Counted from the stretch's first letter, positions 22,991 to 60,659 are shown. The stretch is DNA of 64,000 bases from Centroberyx gerrardi (GCF_048128805.1 NC_136000.1:11744354-11808353); one strand, 5' to 3'. The notes: generated by a model not told the origin, from the sequence alone. A program made the numbers and translations.

Positions 22991-24900
22991 GTCTGCTTTG
23001 GAGGCATCGTGTGCCATCTGGCCTCAAAGTACAGGGGCCACATGGTGGGAAAGCAAATGTCACTGGTCAGGCCGAGCGATGCCAAGTCCCGACAAATGAC
23101 GTCAGGAGTAGCCCACACTGTCAGCACCCGACCACATAACCCTGCCACCAGCTCCTGCCCCCTCCTGACCATTGCCTTACTGTTGGTTGTAATGATGCTG
23201 ATCTAGGAATTAAAGCTTATCCTAGCCATCGCACTCATTGAAAGTCCCTCTGGAAAACAGCTAAATCAGCTAAATGCCCCCAAAACGCGAATGTCAAATA
23301 TCTTACAGTAAACAGCACTTGGGGATTAGAGGGGAGCGTATAGTTTCAAAACACACCCTGACACAGATTGCCTAAACTTGTGGATATTTATGAACTGTCA
23401 CTTCAATGAGACGATCCAAAAGGGCAACAGAATGCAGAGCACCAAAAATTGATTTTATATCTACGTCTTAGGCAAGCGTATTAAAGTCAGAGACGTTTAA
23501 GTGTCAATCAACGCAAACGGCAATGAAATTCTGAACATCATCCAACGAAAACAGCACCTCACTTCTGCCAAGCAAATATGATTTCAATGGTGAAGTAGAT
23601 TAGATCATATTTTTTCCACCTTGGAAGCAATCCCATGTGCTCCAACATAACTGTCATACAAATTTATGTGTGCCAATGATGGGCAATGAACTTGTCTGAA
23701 TATCCGGGTTAATATCTGATGTGATCCAGAGCAGTGCACTATGACTAATCTCGCTTTTCTTAGCCATCAATTCAATGCACGGAAGCAGCTGGAATATGGA
23801 GGTTTCAAAACTTGCCACAGCTGAGGTTTAACAAGAAAAAAAAAAGCTTAATTTCAATTTGGCGCTCCAATAGCACAGACGGTGTGAACCTGTTAAGAGC
23901 CTTGTGTTTAAATGTTTACATAGCATCTGTTCAGCACCTCAGCAGTGGGGAGTGTGTTGAAGAGATGAGAAGGGTAAACAATGCTATGTCCTTGTGAAAA
24001 CTATTACTATTTCAGTGAAGGTTTGCCAATGAGGCTCCACGTTGTCTTTGGTTTTTAATTACAGAAACTGAGAGAAACACACATCTGTATTTTTCTGCAC
24101 ACAATACAACAAGGCTGAATTGAGACAAGGGAAGCTGAGGGAAAGTATGTTTCATTTCAGTTTCATGGCTGTGCGTTTTATTTGCCGGCTGACATGCCCT
24201 TGTGAAGTGATAGTTAAGAAACTCATGGCTGATCTATATGTGCTAGAGGGCTACTCAAAGCCCCAGACACTCACGCTGCAGATGAGCTGGCTTGCCTCTG
24301 TATGTGCTTCACCTATAGGCACAAGCACTCACAGTGACAGACAGACACCTCCCATTCCCGCCTAATCCCCTCTACCCCCTTCACCAGATGACAGGAACTA
24401 CTTTCCCTATAGACATGGAGAGATGGGGCTAAGTGAAAAAAAAAAAAAAACAATTAAAAAACACAGTCGCTGGGGGGCAGACATGTACTCAGCACATAGT
24501 TTTCCTTCCAAACCACAAACTTTACGAGTGTCTGAAACCATATCTATCTCTTTTGTGTTTTTGTTAGTCTGTGCTGATGTTAGCCACATTGGCAGAGACA
24601 TATTTGGTTGTCTCCATTACCATCAGATAATGAAGTTTAAAAAATGAATATGCTTTAAGTGCTAACAGATATAAAGAGACACAGGTAGCACACTAGGTAG
24701 CTAGTGTGTTAGCTGTGCCCTGCAAATACCCGGATGGCTCATGTGTATCTATCTGACAACCAGCAGTTGTTAAATTACGGATTATCCCAGCAGCTCTGAC
24801 AGGGATAAACCTAGTCATACTGTCCTCAAGCACAAACATCAACCTCCCACACACAGCAACTCCCCTCCCTGCAGTACATCGCACGCACACATGCACCCAT
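22991..24900. other. Intergenic, no gene recognised
   Basis: 1.9 kb of unique sequence; oligo-A runs near 23,836 and 24,438. No exon recognised. Confidence 0.5.
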
Positions 24901-24929
24901 GCAGATGAATAATGTGTGCATGCATGTGT

Positions 24930-25015
24930 ACGCTCACACACCATACACGCTCGCATTCATATTCACACACACACACATACACAGAGACACAGACACATGC
25001 ACACCCACAGCCACA
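24930..25015. repeat. Degenerate CA-rich tract
   Basis: Interrupted CACA repeats; low complexity. Confidence 0.7.
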
Positions 25016-26980
25016 CGCAATAAAGAACCAAGAAGACCTATTCTATTTTACACATCCGCAGGGGGTCAATAACTCATTAGAGCCGGGGAAAGGCAAAGGG
25101 AGCTGAGGGAGATGACGTGGTGGTAGACAGACTGTGGCGGTGGGCTTTTCACCTGAGGACATCAGCATGTCGTCGTGCCCAGAGGTCACGAGGACGATTC
25201 ATAGCTTCATTAGTGGTGTGTCATAAAGCATGGCAGGGTGTTTCCAGGCCTGAAATAGGGTACTATGTATTATTTGCCTGTTTTATCCTTCTCTAACCAT
25301 TTCAATTCCTGTCTGGGATTTTTATTGCTCATCTTATTGGCTTTTTATTTATCATTCTTTTATGCAACTCTCGTTTTTAAAATGTTCGATAAAAATCAAG
25401 TTTATTATGGAGTTAAACTGGACCTCTGCTCCACTACCTTTCCCTAACGGAGGACTGGCCTATATGATTATCTTTCCAGGCATTGTGATGCATCACTTCA
25501 ATTGTTCTAAACATTCAACGTTGCCGTATCGATGACCCGAATCAAATGGCGACTGCCCCTCCACCTCTCGCTTAACAAGCAGTGGCACGTCTCCAGTGAA
25601 GGGGACTCATCTGTTTAATCATCTCAATCACTGAGCTGGACCTGACTAAATATAGAATAGAGAAACAGGCCACACTGTGGGCTGCACCAGCGTACTACAC
25701 TTGGCAGACTGACGATTCAAACACTCAGTCACTCTGTCAAAGGGTCAAATGCAAAGACAGCTGCTTGTGTGTGTGTGTATATGTGTCTGTATGCATGTAT
25801 GCCTGTAGGAGTGTGAGCATGTGTGTGAGTGTGTGTTTTTGTGTGCATGTCTTTGCGTTACAACACAGAAGCAGACTTAAGGACCTGTTTACAGAATTTA
25901 TCCCTATTACACAACCTAATCCCACAGGCTCTAGAGTCACTTCAATGGTACAAGTTCAAAATGTTAGCAAGTGCTGTCAGGCTAGACAGGACAGGAGCCT
26001 GATCACATATTATACTGGAAGCACTTGAAAACCATATTGTCTGCATGTTCACTGAGATTTTTGCTGCTTAATTCCAACCACTGGAATGCTATTGTTTCGA
26101 TCTTTGAATTGATGGCCACCCCAACTTAAAACGACAATGCCACTGACAGGAAGAGTTGCTCTGAAATTTCAACCTTGTTAAGGACGGATGCTAATTACTT
26201 GATCCAAAGAGTAAATCCATAAACACACAAAGGATGTAATTAAATCATCTGCATAGCTGTGTGTCAACACCACTCATCTGAAGTGACCTTGGAACTTCTT
26301 GTAATGGACCAGGTTCATAAAGTATGTCAACTCCCCGGATGATGTCATTCCGTCCTTGTGGATCATCCCACCCCTCCACACACCAAATCCCACCCCGCCA
26401 CACAAAATGTCCTGTCTTCTTTGGTGTATGTGTAAATACAATCTGATCCTCCCTTTAAAAATAGATGACAGGTTTCTCTGGTTTCACTGGAATATGGTGA
26501 AAAATATTAGAGGGATTAGAAGGATTTACAAAGACCAAAGGGAGATAGACAAGGATGATGAAAAAGTGCCAAATTATTGACATTCATTTGATAGTGTACG
26601 ACTTCCCATGCTTTGTGAGGATTATCAGAGGTTTGGAACATTTTTAACAAATCAGTTTGCTTGGCTGAAACTTGTATAAATGCTAACTGAAAACTCTGAC
26701 TACCATTTCAATTAAAACAGTGTGGCGATCTGTGCTTTGTGGAGTGGCTGCTAGCTTGGCATCAAGCTCAGCTGGTAGGCCTATGTTTGGTGCCATTTGG
26801 CAACCATTGGAATATTCAAATGCCCTGATGAATACATCGCCCCTGGGCCAGAGTGCTCAGACTGAACACTGAGTGCACTCAGAGATGCTCTGAATATACT
26901 AATGGGACTTCTGACAGTCCTGTGCATTCATCCTACAAACATTCAGTAGTGTGCCAGAGTGAGGGACTAAAGCTCAGGGT
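25016..26980. other. Intergenic, no gene recognised
   Basis: Unique sequence apart from a degenerate GT-rich tract at 25,765-25,855. No coding exon recognised. Confidence 0.5.
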
Positions 26981-26983
26981 GTG

Positions 26984-27188
26984 AAAGCAGCACAGTGGAC
27001 CAGTGGTTAGAGACGCCTTCTTGTAACCAAAAGGCCACAGGTAGGACCCATCCAGCTTCTAATGTGTCCATCAACAGCCATGTGTCCTGTCAAAGTGTCC
27101 TCAATCAAGACACTCAACACCTGCTCACTTGTTGCAAATTGCTCAGGATAAGAGCTTAAGATGCAGTAAATGTCTAAAATGTATAATG
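26984..27188 (+). repeat. tRNA-derived SINE, copy 1
   Basis: The head cagcacagtggaccagtggt followed by tagagacgccttcttgtaac is typical of fish tRNA-derived SINEs. The B box is decayed (ggtaggaccc). The tail ggataagagcttaagatgca is close to the common GGATAAGAGCNTCTGCTAAATG motif. Confidence 0.75.
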
Positions 27189-27206
27189 AAAGAATCTACA
27201 CCTTTT

Positions 27207-27360
27207 GGGCGGCAGTGTGGCCCAAAGACTATCCATTAACCAGAAGGTCAACAGGCATGTGTCCTGTCGAAGTGTCCCTGAGCAAGACTCCGAGTCCCTA
27301 TCTGCTCAATTGAACCTGGATAAGAGCTTCTGCTAAATGACTACAGTGTAATGTAGTGTG
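27207..27360 (+). repeat. tRNA-derived SINE, copy 2 (internally deleted)
   Basis: Starts gggcggcagtgtggcccaaa and ends with the diagnostic ggataagagcttctgctaaa tail and a gtaatgtagtg extension. It is in the same orientation as copy 1, about 20 bp downstream, with part of the head missing. The tail is better preserved than in copy 1. Confidence 0.8.
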
Positions 27361-27839
27361 AAACCGGGAAGCTGTAAACTGCACGCACATGGCGCATCAA
27401 CAGTGGCACGCGCGGGAGAAATTGACGTCTGCCGACTGTTGAAAGCCGGAGCGCTCTCCATGGTGCTGGAAAAAAACAAAAAGACAAAATACGGAACGAA
27501 ACCTCTGCCGAAGTCTGTGACGACAAAACGGTATACAGCTCAAGGGGACCGTGCGCTTTACCCTCCTTTCATGTCCTGATGCGTTGATTTGAAGCCAAAT
27601 ACGGTCTAAGCTGCAACACATGCTTCACGGTGGACGCAGCTGTCTTGAATCCCGTCGGAGAAGCCAGTGTTGCGTTAGGGAACACGAGACACACTCATTC
27701 ATTATGATTATTTTGGAAAATGTCAGTAGAGCAATGTAGCCGGATGATGTTGACCTTTTAAGCGGTGTAACAGTGTTGTTCAAAACGATGCTATTCAAGT
27801 AACAACAATGATCACGAATTGTTGCAGAGAAATCTGTGT

Positions 27840-28060
27840 ATGCTATCCCTTACTAAAAAGAACTATAGTAAACCTATACAGGGCAGCGTAAGTATAAACT
27901 ATATGGTATCCTACAGGAATATTATAGGAATGTTATAGGCTACTATAAAATATTTAAAACATAACATGAAGAATGATAAGATCACTCTAAACTCACTATC
28001 GACTGCAGATATACTATAAGTCCCTATAGGAATATAAGGAATATTACAGGGCTTTTTCGA
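27840..28060. other. AT-rich stretch with recurring TATAGGAAT-like words
   Basis: Variants of (c/t)(c/a)ta(t/c)aggaat occur at about 27,913, 27,925 and 28,025, and acagggc occurs near both ends. It may be a decayed mobile element; no clean terminal repeats were found. Confidence 0.25.
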
Positions 28061-28399
28061 TAAAAATCAGAGGAAAACTTCAAAGGACTTGCGCCACTGT
28101 CCTTATAGCACAAGGAATGGCCAATCCAGTTACGACCGACACAGAAAACAACCACAATCTTATTTTATGACCATAACTGCCATTATATTTTAGATTATAT
28201 TGTGCAGTTACGGTAAGTCCAATGCCGAGTGTATATGATGTGCAACGGGAGAAAACACACAAACATATTCAAAGCATTAACTTGAGGTTTTGGAGATGCC
28301 GCCTACTTAGGCTACCATTACGCATTGATTAGTTCCCCCCCACAGTGAAGCAGCAGAGGAATTTCTGGGTGCAGATAGGACCACTCCTCTCTCTGCATA

Positions 28400-29136
28400 T
28401 TATTTTCTCTCCTCTCTCCACAGTCGGTTCCTGGGGGGGTGGGGGGTGGTCTTGCAGTCGACGAGAGGAGCAGGAGTTTATTGAGGAGTAGCTGCAACGG
28501 GAGGAAAAACGCATGCAACTGAGCACCGTTGCCTTGCGGATGGTGAGAAGAAAAAAAGACTGCGCTCGGACGGATAACCACTCGCTGCTGAGAAACTGCA
28601 GCTTTAATTGTTTAACTTGTTGATGCAACGTTATTCTACTGTTTTGCTCTATCGTCGGGCTTCAGTGAGAGATAGATGGGTGGCGGATTCTCAAGTATTC
28701 TCCTACGAGAATAGGTATTTTATTGAACTCACCGTGGATGCAGTTTAAAGAGCAGCCTTCGTTAAGGTGGGTGGATTTCTTTTACTTAGATTTTGATTTA
28801 ATAAACGTTGCATTCTTGGTTATTGATAGATAACGTTTTCGAAATCCAATTTATATTCTGCCGCAAAGTAGGCTACCATAACTGAACACTTACACTGTGG
28901 ATATAAAGGCTTGAGGGTGAAATTCAACAGTGCTATGCGCAAAATCTGCTTAACTAAATGGGTTTGTGTGTTGTACCACAATTTACTAAGATTACCCACT
29001 GCCTATTAAGATTAGGTGCTTTAGAAGCCTAACCTACAGTGTCTATATCTGCTGTTCCTTCTGCAGATGCAATTCATCTCTAAGCCATAGCACTGTGATA
29101 TCCGGAGCAGGGTCGTTTTAAACACTATAGGTCAGC
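28400..29136 (+). promoter_or_regulatory. kcnd2: kcnd2 5' leader with a likely leader intron and uORFs
   Basis: A less AT-rich block from about 28,420 probably contains the transcription start. A good donor (AAG|gtgggt at 28,767) and a strong acceptor (ttccttctgcag ending 29,066) suggest a 300-bp leader intron. Two upstream ORFs lie in the presumed exons: 28,513-28,623 (36 codons) and 29,067-29,090 (7 codons). No TATA box was seen and the start site is not resolved. Confidence 0.45.
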
Positions 29137-55032
<25,896 letters not shown>

Positions 55033-56884
55033 ATGTCATGCCTATCTGCTCGGCTAACTGGGGTTTCAAGAAGCACCAGATGCTGAGGAGGGGGACCACT
55101 GAGCATCAACCTGCCATAATCTAGAGGGATTATAAGATTAGCAGAGGTCAGGGTTTGAAGTAGTGCTCTCATCTGATGTCAAACTCTGCATGGTATTAGA
55201 ATGATGTGGACGGCTGCCTTGGAACAAAATGGACCCTCGGATCTTGCTCCATTAAGCACAGTAGAGCGAGGAAATGTTGGGATCACTCGGTTATCGTTGT
55301 TGCCCAAAAAAATGCTGAGAAAAACTTTATTTTTGAAAATCTAATGTAGTTGTATGTGTTGTCTTATGATACAAAGGATGAAAGGCAGATGTTTAAAGGT
55401 CATTCCTGATGGCCTCTGATGACAAAGCACACGTATTCATAAACAGAGGGCCATCCTTGTGAATATTAAATCAATCTATTCACACACTAGGTACACACCC
55501 ACTTCACTCCCCACCACAATTTAACATAGATTGTTTTGAATCCCCTTAATTTACTGGTTGCTAATATTCCCCTCACTGTTGTAAATTCAGAAAACATGCA
55601 TCCACTGGAATGGATAACTGTTGTGAATATTCATTAACTGATTCATTAACTGGTTGATGTCATCGCTTGATGAGTAAAATATACTACGCATCCTGACATG
55701 TTTGTGAAATGTGCAAGTGAAAGTCAAAATTACAAAATCTGTGTTAGCTTACATATTTGACATTCTGATATGGATCTATGTGAAAGCCACTGTCATAATA
55801 AATAATTGATATTCAGAAATATACAGGGTATATATTAGTTAGGTCACAAGGTAGAAATATGGGTGAATGTTCTTAGTAACACTTAACTAATACTAACCCT
55901 AATGTGGACACATACTATAGGCCTGGAAAACCATATGATGAACATCAATTCCATTACGTTCCTCTTAAATTATAATATTCAGAAGCGAGACTTGGTAGAT
56001 TTCACTGTGTTAAAGGCCCATTTTGTACATTTTTCATAAATATTGTAAATATCTCAGTTAGAACTTCATCACACACCCTTGAAGTTGGCTCCTCTTATTT
56101 CTAGATTTAGTTAACAGTTGTTAACATGCTATTTCTGTCTGTCAACTGGTTGAATTAAGGATTTGCATGCTGTCATTGCAGAATTCTGTTTTATTAAATT
56201 AAGATGTGTCTGCTTCCTATTGGAGGTTTGTCAGTAAAAAAATAAGATTGATTGAAGGAAACACAATGAGACTGGTATATTATGATGTAAATTCTGCAAC
56301 ACTGCTTTTAATGAAATACAAATCTTGTTATGGACTACATATATAGGGTAAGGAAAAGGGACAAATAATCACACATTGTGCATTTGGTGCAGTGGATAGA
56401 ATAAATAGCTCTACTGAAACACCCAGTAAATGACCCATGTCTTATTTTTACACTGAAAAGGAAGCGGTAATTAGATGCATTTCGTAATGCTTTGCTTGAT
56501 TAAGGAAACAGCCTCTCTGATGATAACAGAGAGGGAAGGTGATTAGATGCTGTGCCTCCCCAGGTGCTGCTGCAGGACGTGTGAAGACCTGGCTGGCCCA
56601 GCGGTAGGTCATGGGTTCAGGCTCTCCGGAGACAGCGGGGCAGGCCTTGTGACTGACTGGGCCTGAGAGCTCAGCGGTGGCCCTCTGCTGAGCTGATTGT
56701 TTTGGTCCAGGCTGGGGCTCGCAGCATGCAGCGTCTCTGGAGTGTTTCGTTACTGCTGAGTATGTGTGACAATATGCAACCAGCTTGAGATCTTGGCTAA
56801 TGCAGAGGCATATTAAATTATTGATTCTCTATATATGAAATTATACGGAAATGAGAATGAACACATTGAAGACAACCTTTGGAC
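55033..56884. other. kcnd2 3'UTR and gap to the GPCR gene
   Basis: Unique AT-rich sequence. The part up to about 55,800 is probably kcnd2 3'UTR. No further gene recognised. Confidence 0.5.
55797..55802 (+). terminator. kcnd2: Candidate kcnd2 polyadenylation signal
   Basis: AATAAA 765 bases after the kcnd2 stop codon. The true 3' end could lie elsewhere. Confidence 0.4.
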
Positions 56885-56890
56885 TTTAAT
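56885..56890 (-). terminator. Candidate poly(A) signal (ATTAAA) of the GPCR gene
   Basis: ATTAAA on the - strand, 131 bp downstream of the receptor stop codon. Confidence 0.3.
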
Positions 56891-57020
56891 TTAGTTGACA
56901 TTTTGAAACAGTGAATTAACAATTTGCTATTTTAGTAGTCAGTTGAAAATTACATATTGAATATTGTCAGTTGGTCCTAGTTTCCACTGCCACTCAAGAG
57001 GTAGAGGGGAACAGTCACAA

Positions 57021-57176
57021 TCATCTCTTTTTGCATGAGGATTTAAGCCTGTTCCTGAGCCTATAAAACTCTGTCCGAAACTGAGGGTTTACCGCTGCAT
57101 ATATTATTGGGTCACTAAGCGATGTCATGCAGGCGACCGAGACTGACAGAATTTCCACATCCCAAATGGTCCCCAT
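57021..57176 (-). CDS. Orphan GPCR exon 2: TM7 and C-tail
   Basis: Acceptor gtctgattttcag; encodes MGTIWDVEILSVSVACMTSL, SDPIIYAAVNPQFR and a short basic tail RLRNRLKSSCKKR with possible palmitoylation Cys, then TGA. Confidence 0.88.
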   Translation of the reverse strand: MGTIWDVEILSVSVACMTSLSDPIIYAAVNPQFRTEFYRLRNRLKSSCKKR

Positions 57177-59248
57177 CTGAAAATCAGACAAATGACAGCA
57201 CATCAAAAAATGTTAGAGAACATCAGATAGAAGTTGTATATCAGCTAATCAGTTTTATGTTGCATTTGTTCATTTAGCATCCTTCTTATATTTAGAGCAC
57301 AGATATTGGCCTACAAACTAAAATTTTAACTATCTTTTACTGTATTACAGAGATAATGACAAGCATCTTACACTTTAAAAACACTTACCCCTGCACTCCT
57401 GTTTTTGTGGACCAAGAAATTCACCATGATAGTTGTAATCAGTGGCAGCCAGAATAAGAGAAAGGTGAGAATTATGTAGCCTGAACGCTTAGCCATTTTA
57501 CTTTCCTTTTTTTTGTTGGCTCTGTCTTTATTGGCAAGAGATGGCATCATGCACACAGCACCATCCACCTCCTGGTTTTGTTCCGTAGCTTCTGTTTCAG
57601 GGGCATGGGGTATGCGACATGCGACTTGAAGTACAGGTAGAGCAGAAACTTGATCTGCTTTAGCAACAGGCAGTGCTTCTCCTCCACTGTTGTTCTTGAC
57701 TTGTTCTGAGTCAATCAGCAAAGCGGAGCAGGCTTCAGGATTGTCTAACTCTGGAGCAGAAGAAACATGTTGATTGGTTTGTTCTGTTTCAGAGGGTGCC
57801 TCATCAATTTGCAGTTTGATTTTGGACTGCCTTTTCTCGTCTAAATTGCTTGATACCCTTTGTGACTCTGTAGTTGAGCTCCTAAGACTAGTAATAGCAT
57901 CTCTATTCATTGACTTTGTTTTAACTTGTGTTGCAGGGGGTTTGGGTTGATCTGTTTTAGAGGGTGCCTCATCAGTCTGCACTGTGGCTTTGGACTGGCT
58001 TTGATTGTCTAAATTGTTTAAGACCCTTTGTGGCTCTGTTGTTGAGCTCCTAAGACTAGCCATAGTATCTCCCTTGGATGACTTTGGCTTCACTTGCATG
58101 ACACGGGACCGAGGTTGTTCCATTCCAGACGGTGCATCATCAATCTGCACTTGAGCTTCTGGCTCATTTTTGTTGTCTAAATTCTTTGAGATCCTTTGTG
58201 GCTCTGTTAATAAGCTCCTTGAACCAGCCATAGCAGCTTTATCGGAAGGATTTGGTTCAACTTGCATCACAAGAGGATGAGGCTGTTCCATTCCTGATTC
58301 AGATATATTGACTGAAGCTTTGAATTGTTTTTTATTCTCTGAGTCACTTAAGACAATCTGGTGCTCTTTTGTTAAGTTCAGTAGGGCAGCTGTAGAATCT
58401 CTCTTGGATGAATTTGGATCAGCTTCTGTCACCTGTTCAACCTGAGCAACAATTTCCTTCTGGGTTTGGTTTTGGTTTGATTTACTGTTTCCGTTTTCTC
58501 CACCTATGCCATCTTCTTTCTTCTGCTCATCTGCATTTTGTGTTTTGTCTTTTTTTGAAAGAGGAAAAGTACCTTTGTCAAATATTTTGCGACTGTGCGC
58601 TCTTACTATTGTAAATATGCGAGCATAGAATCCAATAATGACTACAAAGCAGGTTGTCCATAGTGGAACTAATATGTAAAGTCCAAAAGTGTCATAGGAG
58701 GGTATTGCTTCCCCCTGTGATCCATGGCATTTCACATAGACAGGTGAGTCCTTCACAAATGTCAGACAAAAACCAGCTACTAGAATAGCCAGGGTCCATG
58801 TGAGAGGAATCAATACTATAATCCGTTTTCGCCGCTGACTAGTTTTGAAGGGTTGCGCAATGGCTTGGTATCTCTCTGCACTTATACATGCCAGCGTTAG
58901 CAGCTGGATGCAGCAGCTGAAGGAGAAAGAGGCCACTTGTGCATCACAGATAAATTCATCCACATATCCTCTTTGACGCACAAGCATAACAATGGTTAAG
59001 AGAATGGGGCAGTCAACGGCACATCGAAGAATGTCTATAACTGCAAGATTCACCAGTAGTGCATTATTCCATGTCTGCAGTGATTTTTGGTGGTGCACTG
59101 CCCATGTGACAAAAAGATTTGCTGCAATGCCCACAAAAGAAGTGATCAACAGAATAAAACAGTTTGTCACAAGGAATGCGATGTCAACGTATTCCTCCCA
59201 AACGGTGTTGTTCCCAGAGCCCCATGCAGGCGCAGGCTCACTGCTCAT
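57021..59248 (-). CDS. Orphan class A GPCR with very long repeat-bearing ICL3
   Basis: Two exons, 59248-57389 and 57176-57021, joined in phase 0, encode 671 residues. The frame stays open to a TTG at 59,260, but the first ATG is at 59,248. Class A landmarks: N13 glycosylation site, N44 (TM1), LAVID with D72 (TM2), C101 and C174 as the likely disulfide, ERY at 125-127, TM5 Pro195, FLLFWLP in TM6 and DPIIY in TM7 (the DPxxY variant). Phe at position 3.32 instead of Asp argues against an amine receptor. The third intracellular loop (about 217-588) is hydrophilic and Ser/Gln/Lys-rich, with three 56-residue repeats at 318-485. Beyond class A I do not recognise the subfamily; ligand and G protein are unknown. 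It lies in the same orientation as, and downstream of, the parietopsin gene. Confidence 0.85.
57389..59248 (-). CDS. Orphan GPCR exon 1: N-terminus to TM6
   Basis: 1,860 bp, 620 codons. Covers TM1 to TM6 and the whole ICL3, ending NFLVHKNRSAG at a consensus donor GGG|gtaagt. Codon use and hydrophobicity are consistent with a functional receptor; there are no internal stops. Confidence 0.9.
57794..58297 (-). repeat. Three tandem 168-bp coding repeats in the GPCR ICL3
   Basis: Units at 58297-58130, 58129-57962 and 57961-57794 are each exactly 56 codons. Each starts S(G/K)(M/T)(E/D)QP, contains SLRSSTTEPQRV-like and NLD segments, and ends Q(I/T)D(D/E)AP. A degenerate unit may precede unit 1 and a truncated start (SETEQ) follows unit 3. 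Confidence 0.92.
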
Positions 59249-60486
59249 CTCCAGCTTCAAAGAGTCACCGACAACATTTTGAGTTCCATATCTTCATCCT
59301 TTCTAAGTCGAGGGAGTGTGCATTAAGCCTCTTTCTCTTGCAGGCAATATATTCTTGGGTGATCTGATCCCTTAGTTATTGCAGCTTGGACAAGTGACGG
59401 CAAAGTATCCGCCCTTTTCATTATCACCCCACATCACCAACAGGTCACCTGGGAGCAGTCACTCTTCATCACATTCATTAGCACTTAGCTGTGCATTCAC
59501 AGCAGAGACGAGCACAAAAAGGCTGATGGTTAATTGAAAAGATGGTGTTATTGTCAATCCTGATATCTAATTTAAAACTGACCCGTTTGTCCTTTTGTGA
59601 GCCAGCTGGGAATGAGGTATTTTATGAACCTGAAAACTTTGCATGAAATTACTAGCACATGATGATATGGCACTGCAATGCATAGGATTTGCATTTACAC
59701 GCGTGTGTGATGTGTATCTTGATGCAACAGCTGTCCATTTCATTCGGTACAATTTCTCACACAGGTTAAAAGCTTTGCATTAGCCATTCCAGATGGATGA
59801 CTTGGGAGTTCTTGAAACGGCCCAGGAAATGAAAGGAGCCGTGCTGCTGGATTACAGCATGACATTGTATAATCCTATTTGTTGGAGATAAAGTGTGAAA
59901 TGCTCTTTGCTTCAAAATTGTAAGCTTATGGGCTATGCCAAATCTGGGATTAGATCAACATAGTGCATTATCCTCCTGACCATTCTATATTTTAGATTGA
60001 TCAAATGTCTCTTGAAATCAGATACTGTAGCTGCATATAGCAGTGCTAGAAAAGGAAGTGTGATGGAACACAAGAAGTGGTCATCAAATTTCCTAGTGCT
60101 AACACCTCCTATTGTTTTAGTAAACTGTTCTGGTGCATTGAGACACTCAACAAGAAGCTCCAGTCTGTAAGGGGTGTGAACCAAACTTCAGGGTGTTTCA
60201 TTGAAGTTTATGTTTTTTAAAATCACATTTAGTGCATCAGTATATCTTCAGTACCTTTCAAACAACTGTTCTCAGTTTGGATTAACTGCTTTCCCTGGCT
60301 TAAAAACACAGTCCTGCTGTCTTGAGTCACTTCCATTGAAGGACGCAGTTGTATTAAGTCTACAGAGCAGCTGTACTAAGGGTGCTTAAGGCTACCATTT
60401 CAACTAAATGTGGCTACCACAGTGGAAACCCCTCATTTCCCCCAAAGACAAACTCAGTGATTCATAACTGATCCATTATCTTCATC
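59249..60486. other. Gap between GPCR and parietopsin
   Basis: About 1.2 kb. It should hold the GPCR promoter and 5'UTR (- strand) and the end of the opsin transcript. No TATA box was recognised. A reverse-strand frame at 59,933-60,184 with a TM7-like stretch is discussed as a finding. Confidence 0.45.
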
Positions 60487-60492
60487 TTTATT
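60487..60492 (-). terminator. parietopsin: Candidate parietopsin poly(A) signal
   Basis: AATAAA on the - strand about 480 bp after the opsin stop codon. Confidence 0.4.
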
Positions 60493-60654
60493 CAATAATT
60501 CATATTACTAATGTACAAATGAAAACTACATTTTACACAAAAAATGCATTTCACTCATTCTTTTTCTTTCTTTTCCTCATTCTTTATCTCTTTTTGGTTA
60601 GTCTCCCACATGCACACACACCCGCATGCATGTACATACCCAGAAAAAAAACCC

Positions 60655-60659
60655 ACACA

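Noticed and set aside
56585-56625. tRNA-like A box (tggcccagcgg) and B-like box (ggttcaggctc)
   Set aside because: The two boxes start only about 20 bases apart and the B box is poor, so neither a tRNA gene nor a clear SINE is supported.
59249-59260. N-terminal extension MKLE- of the orphan GPCR
   Set aside because: The codon at 59,260 is TTG; the first in-frame ATG is at 59,248, with an in-frame stop upstream.
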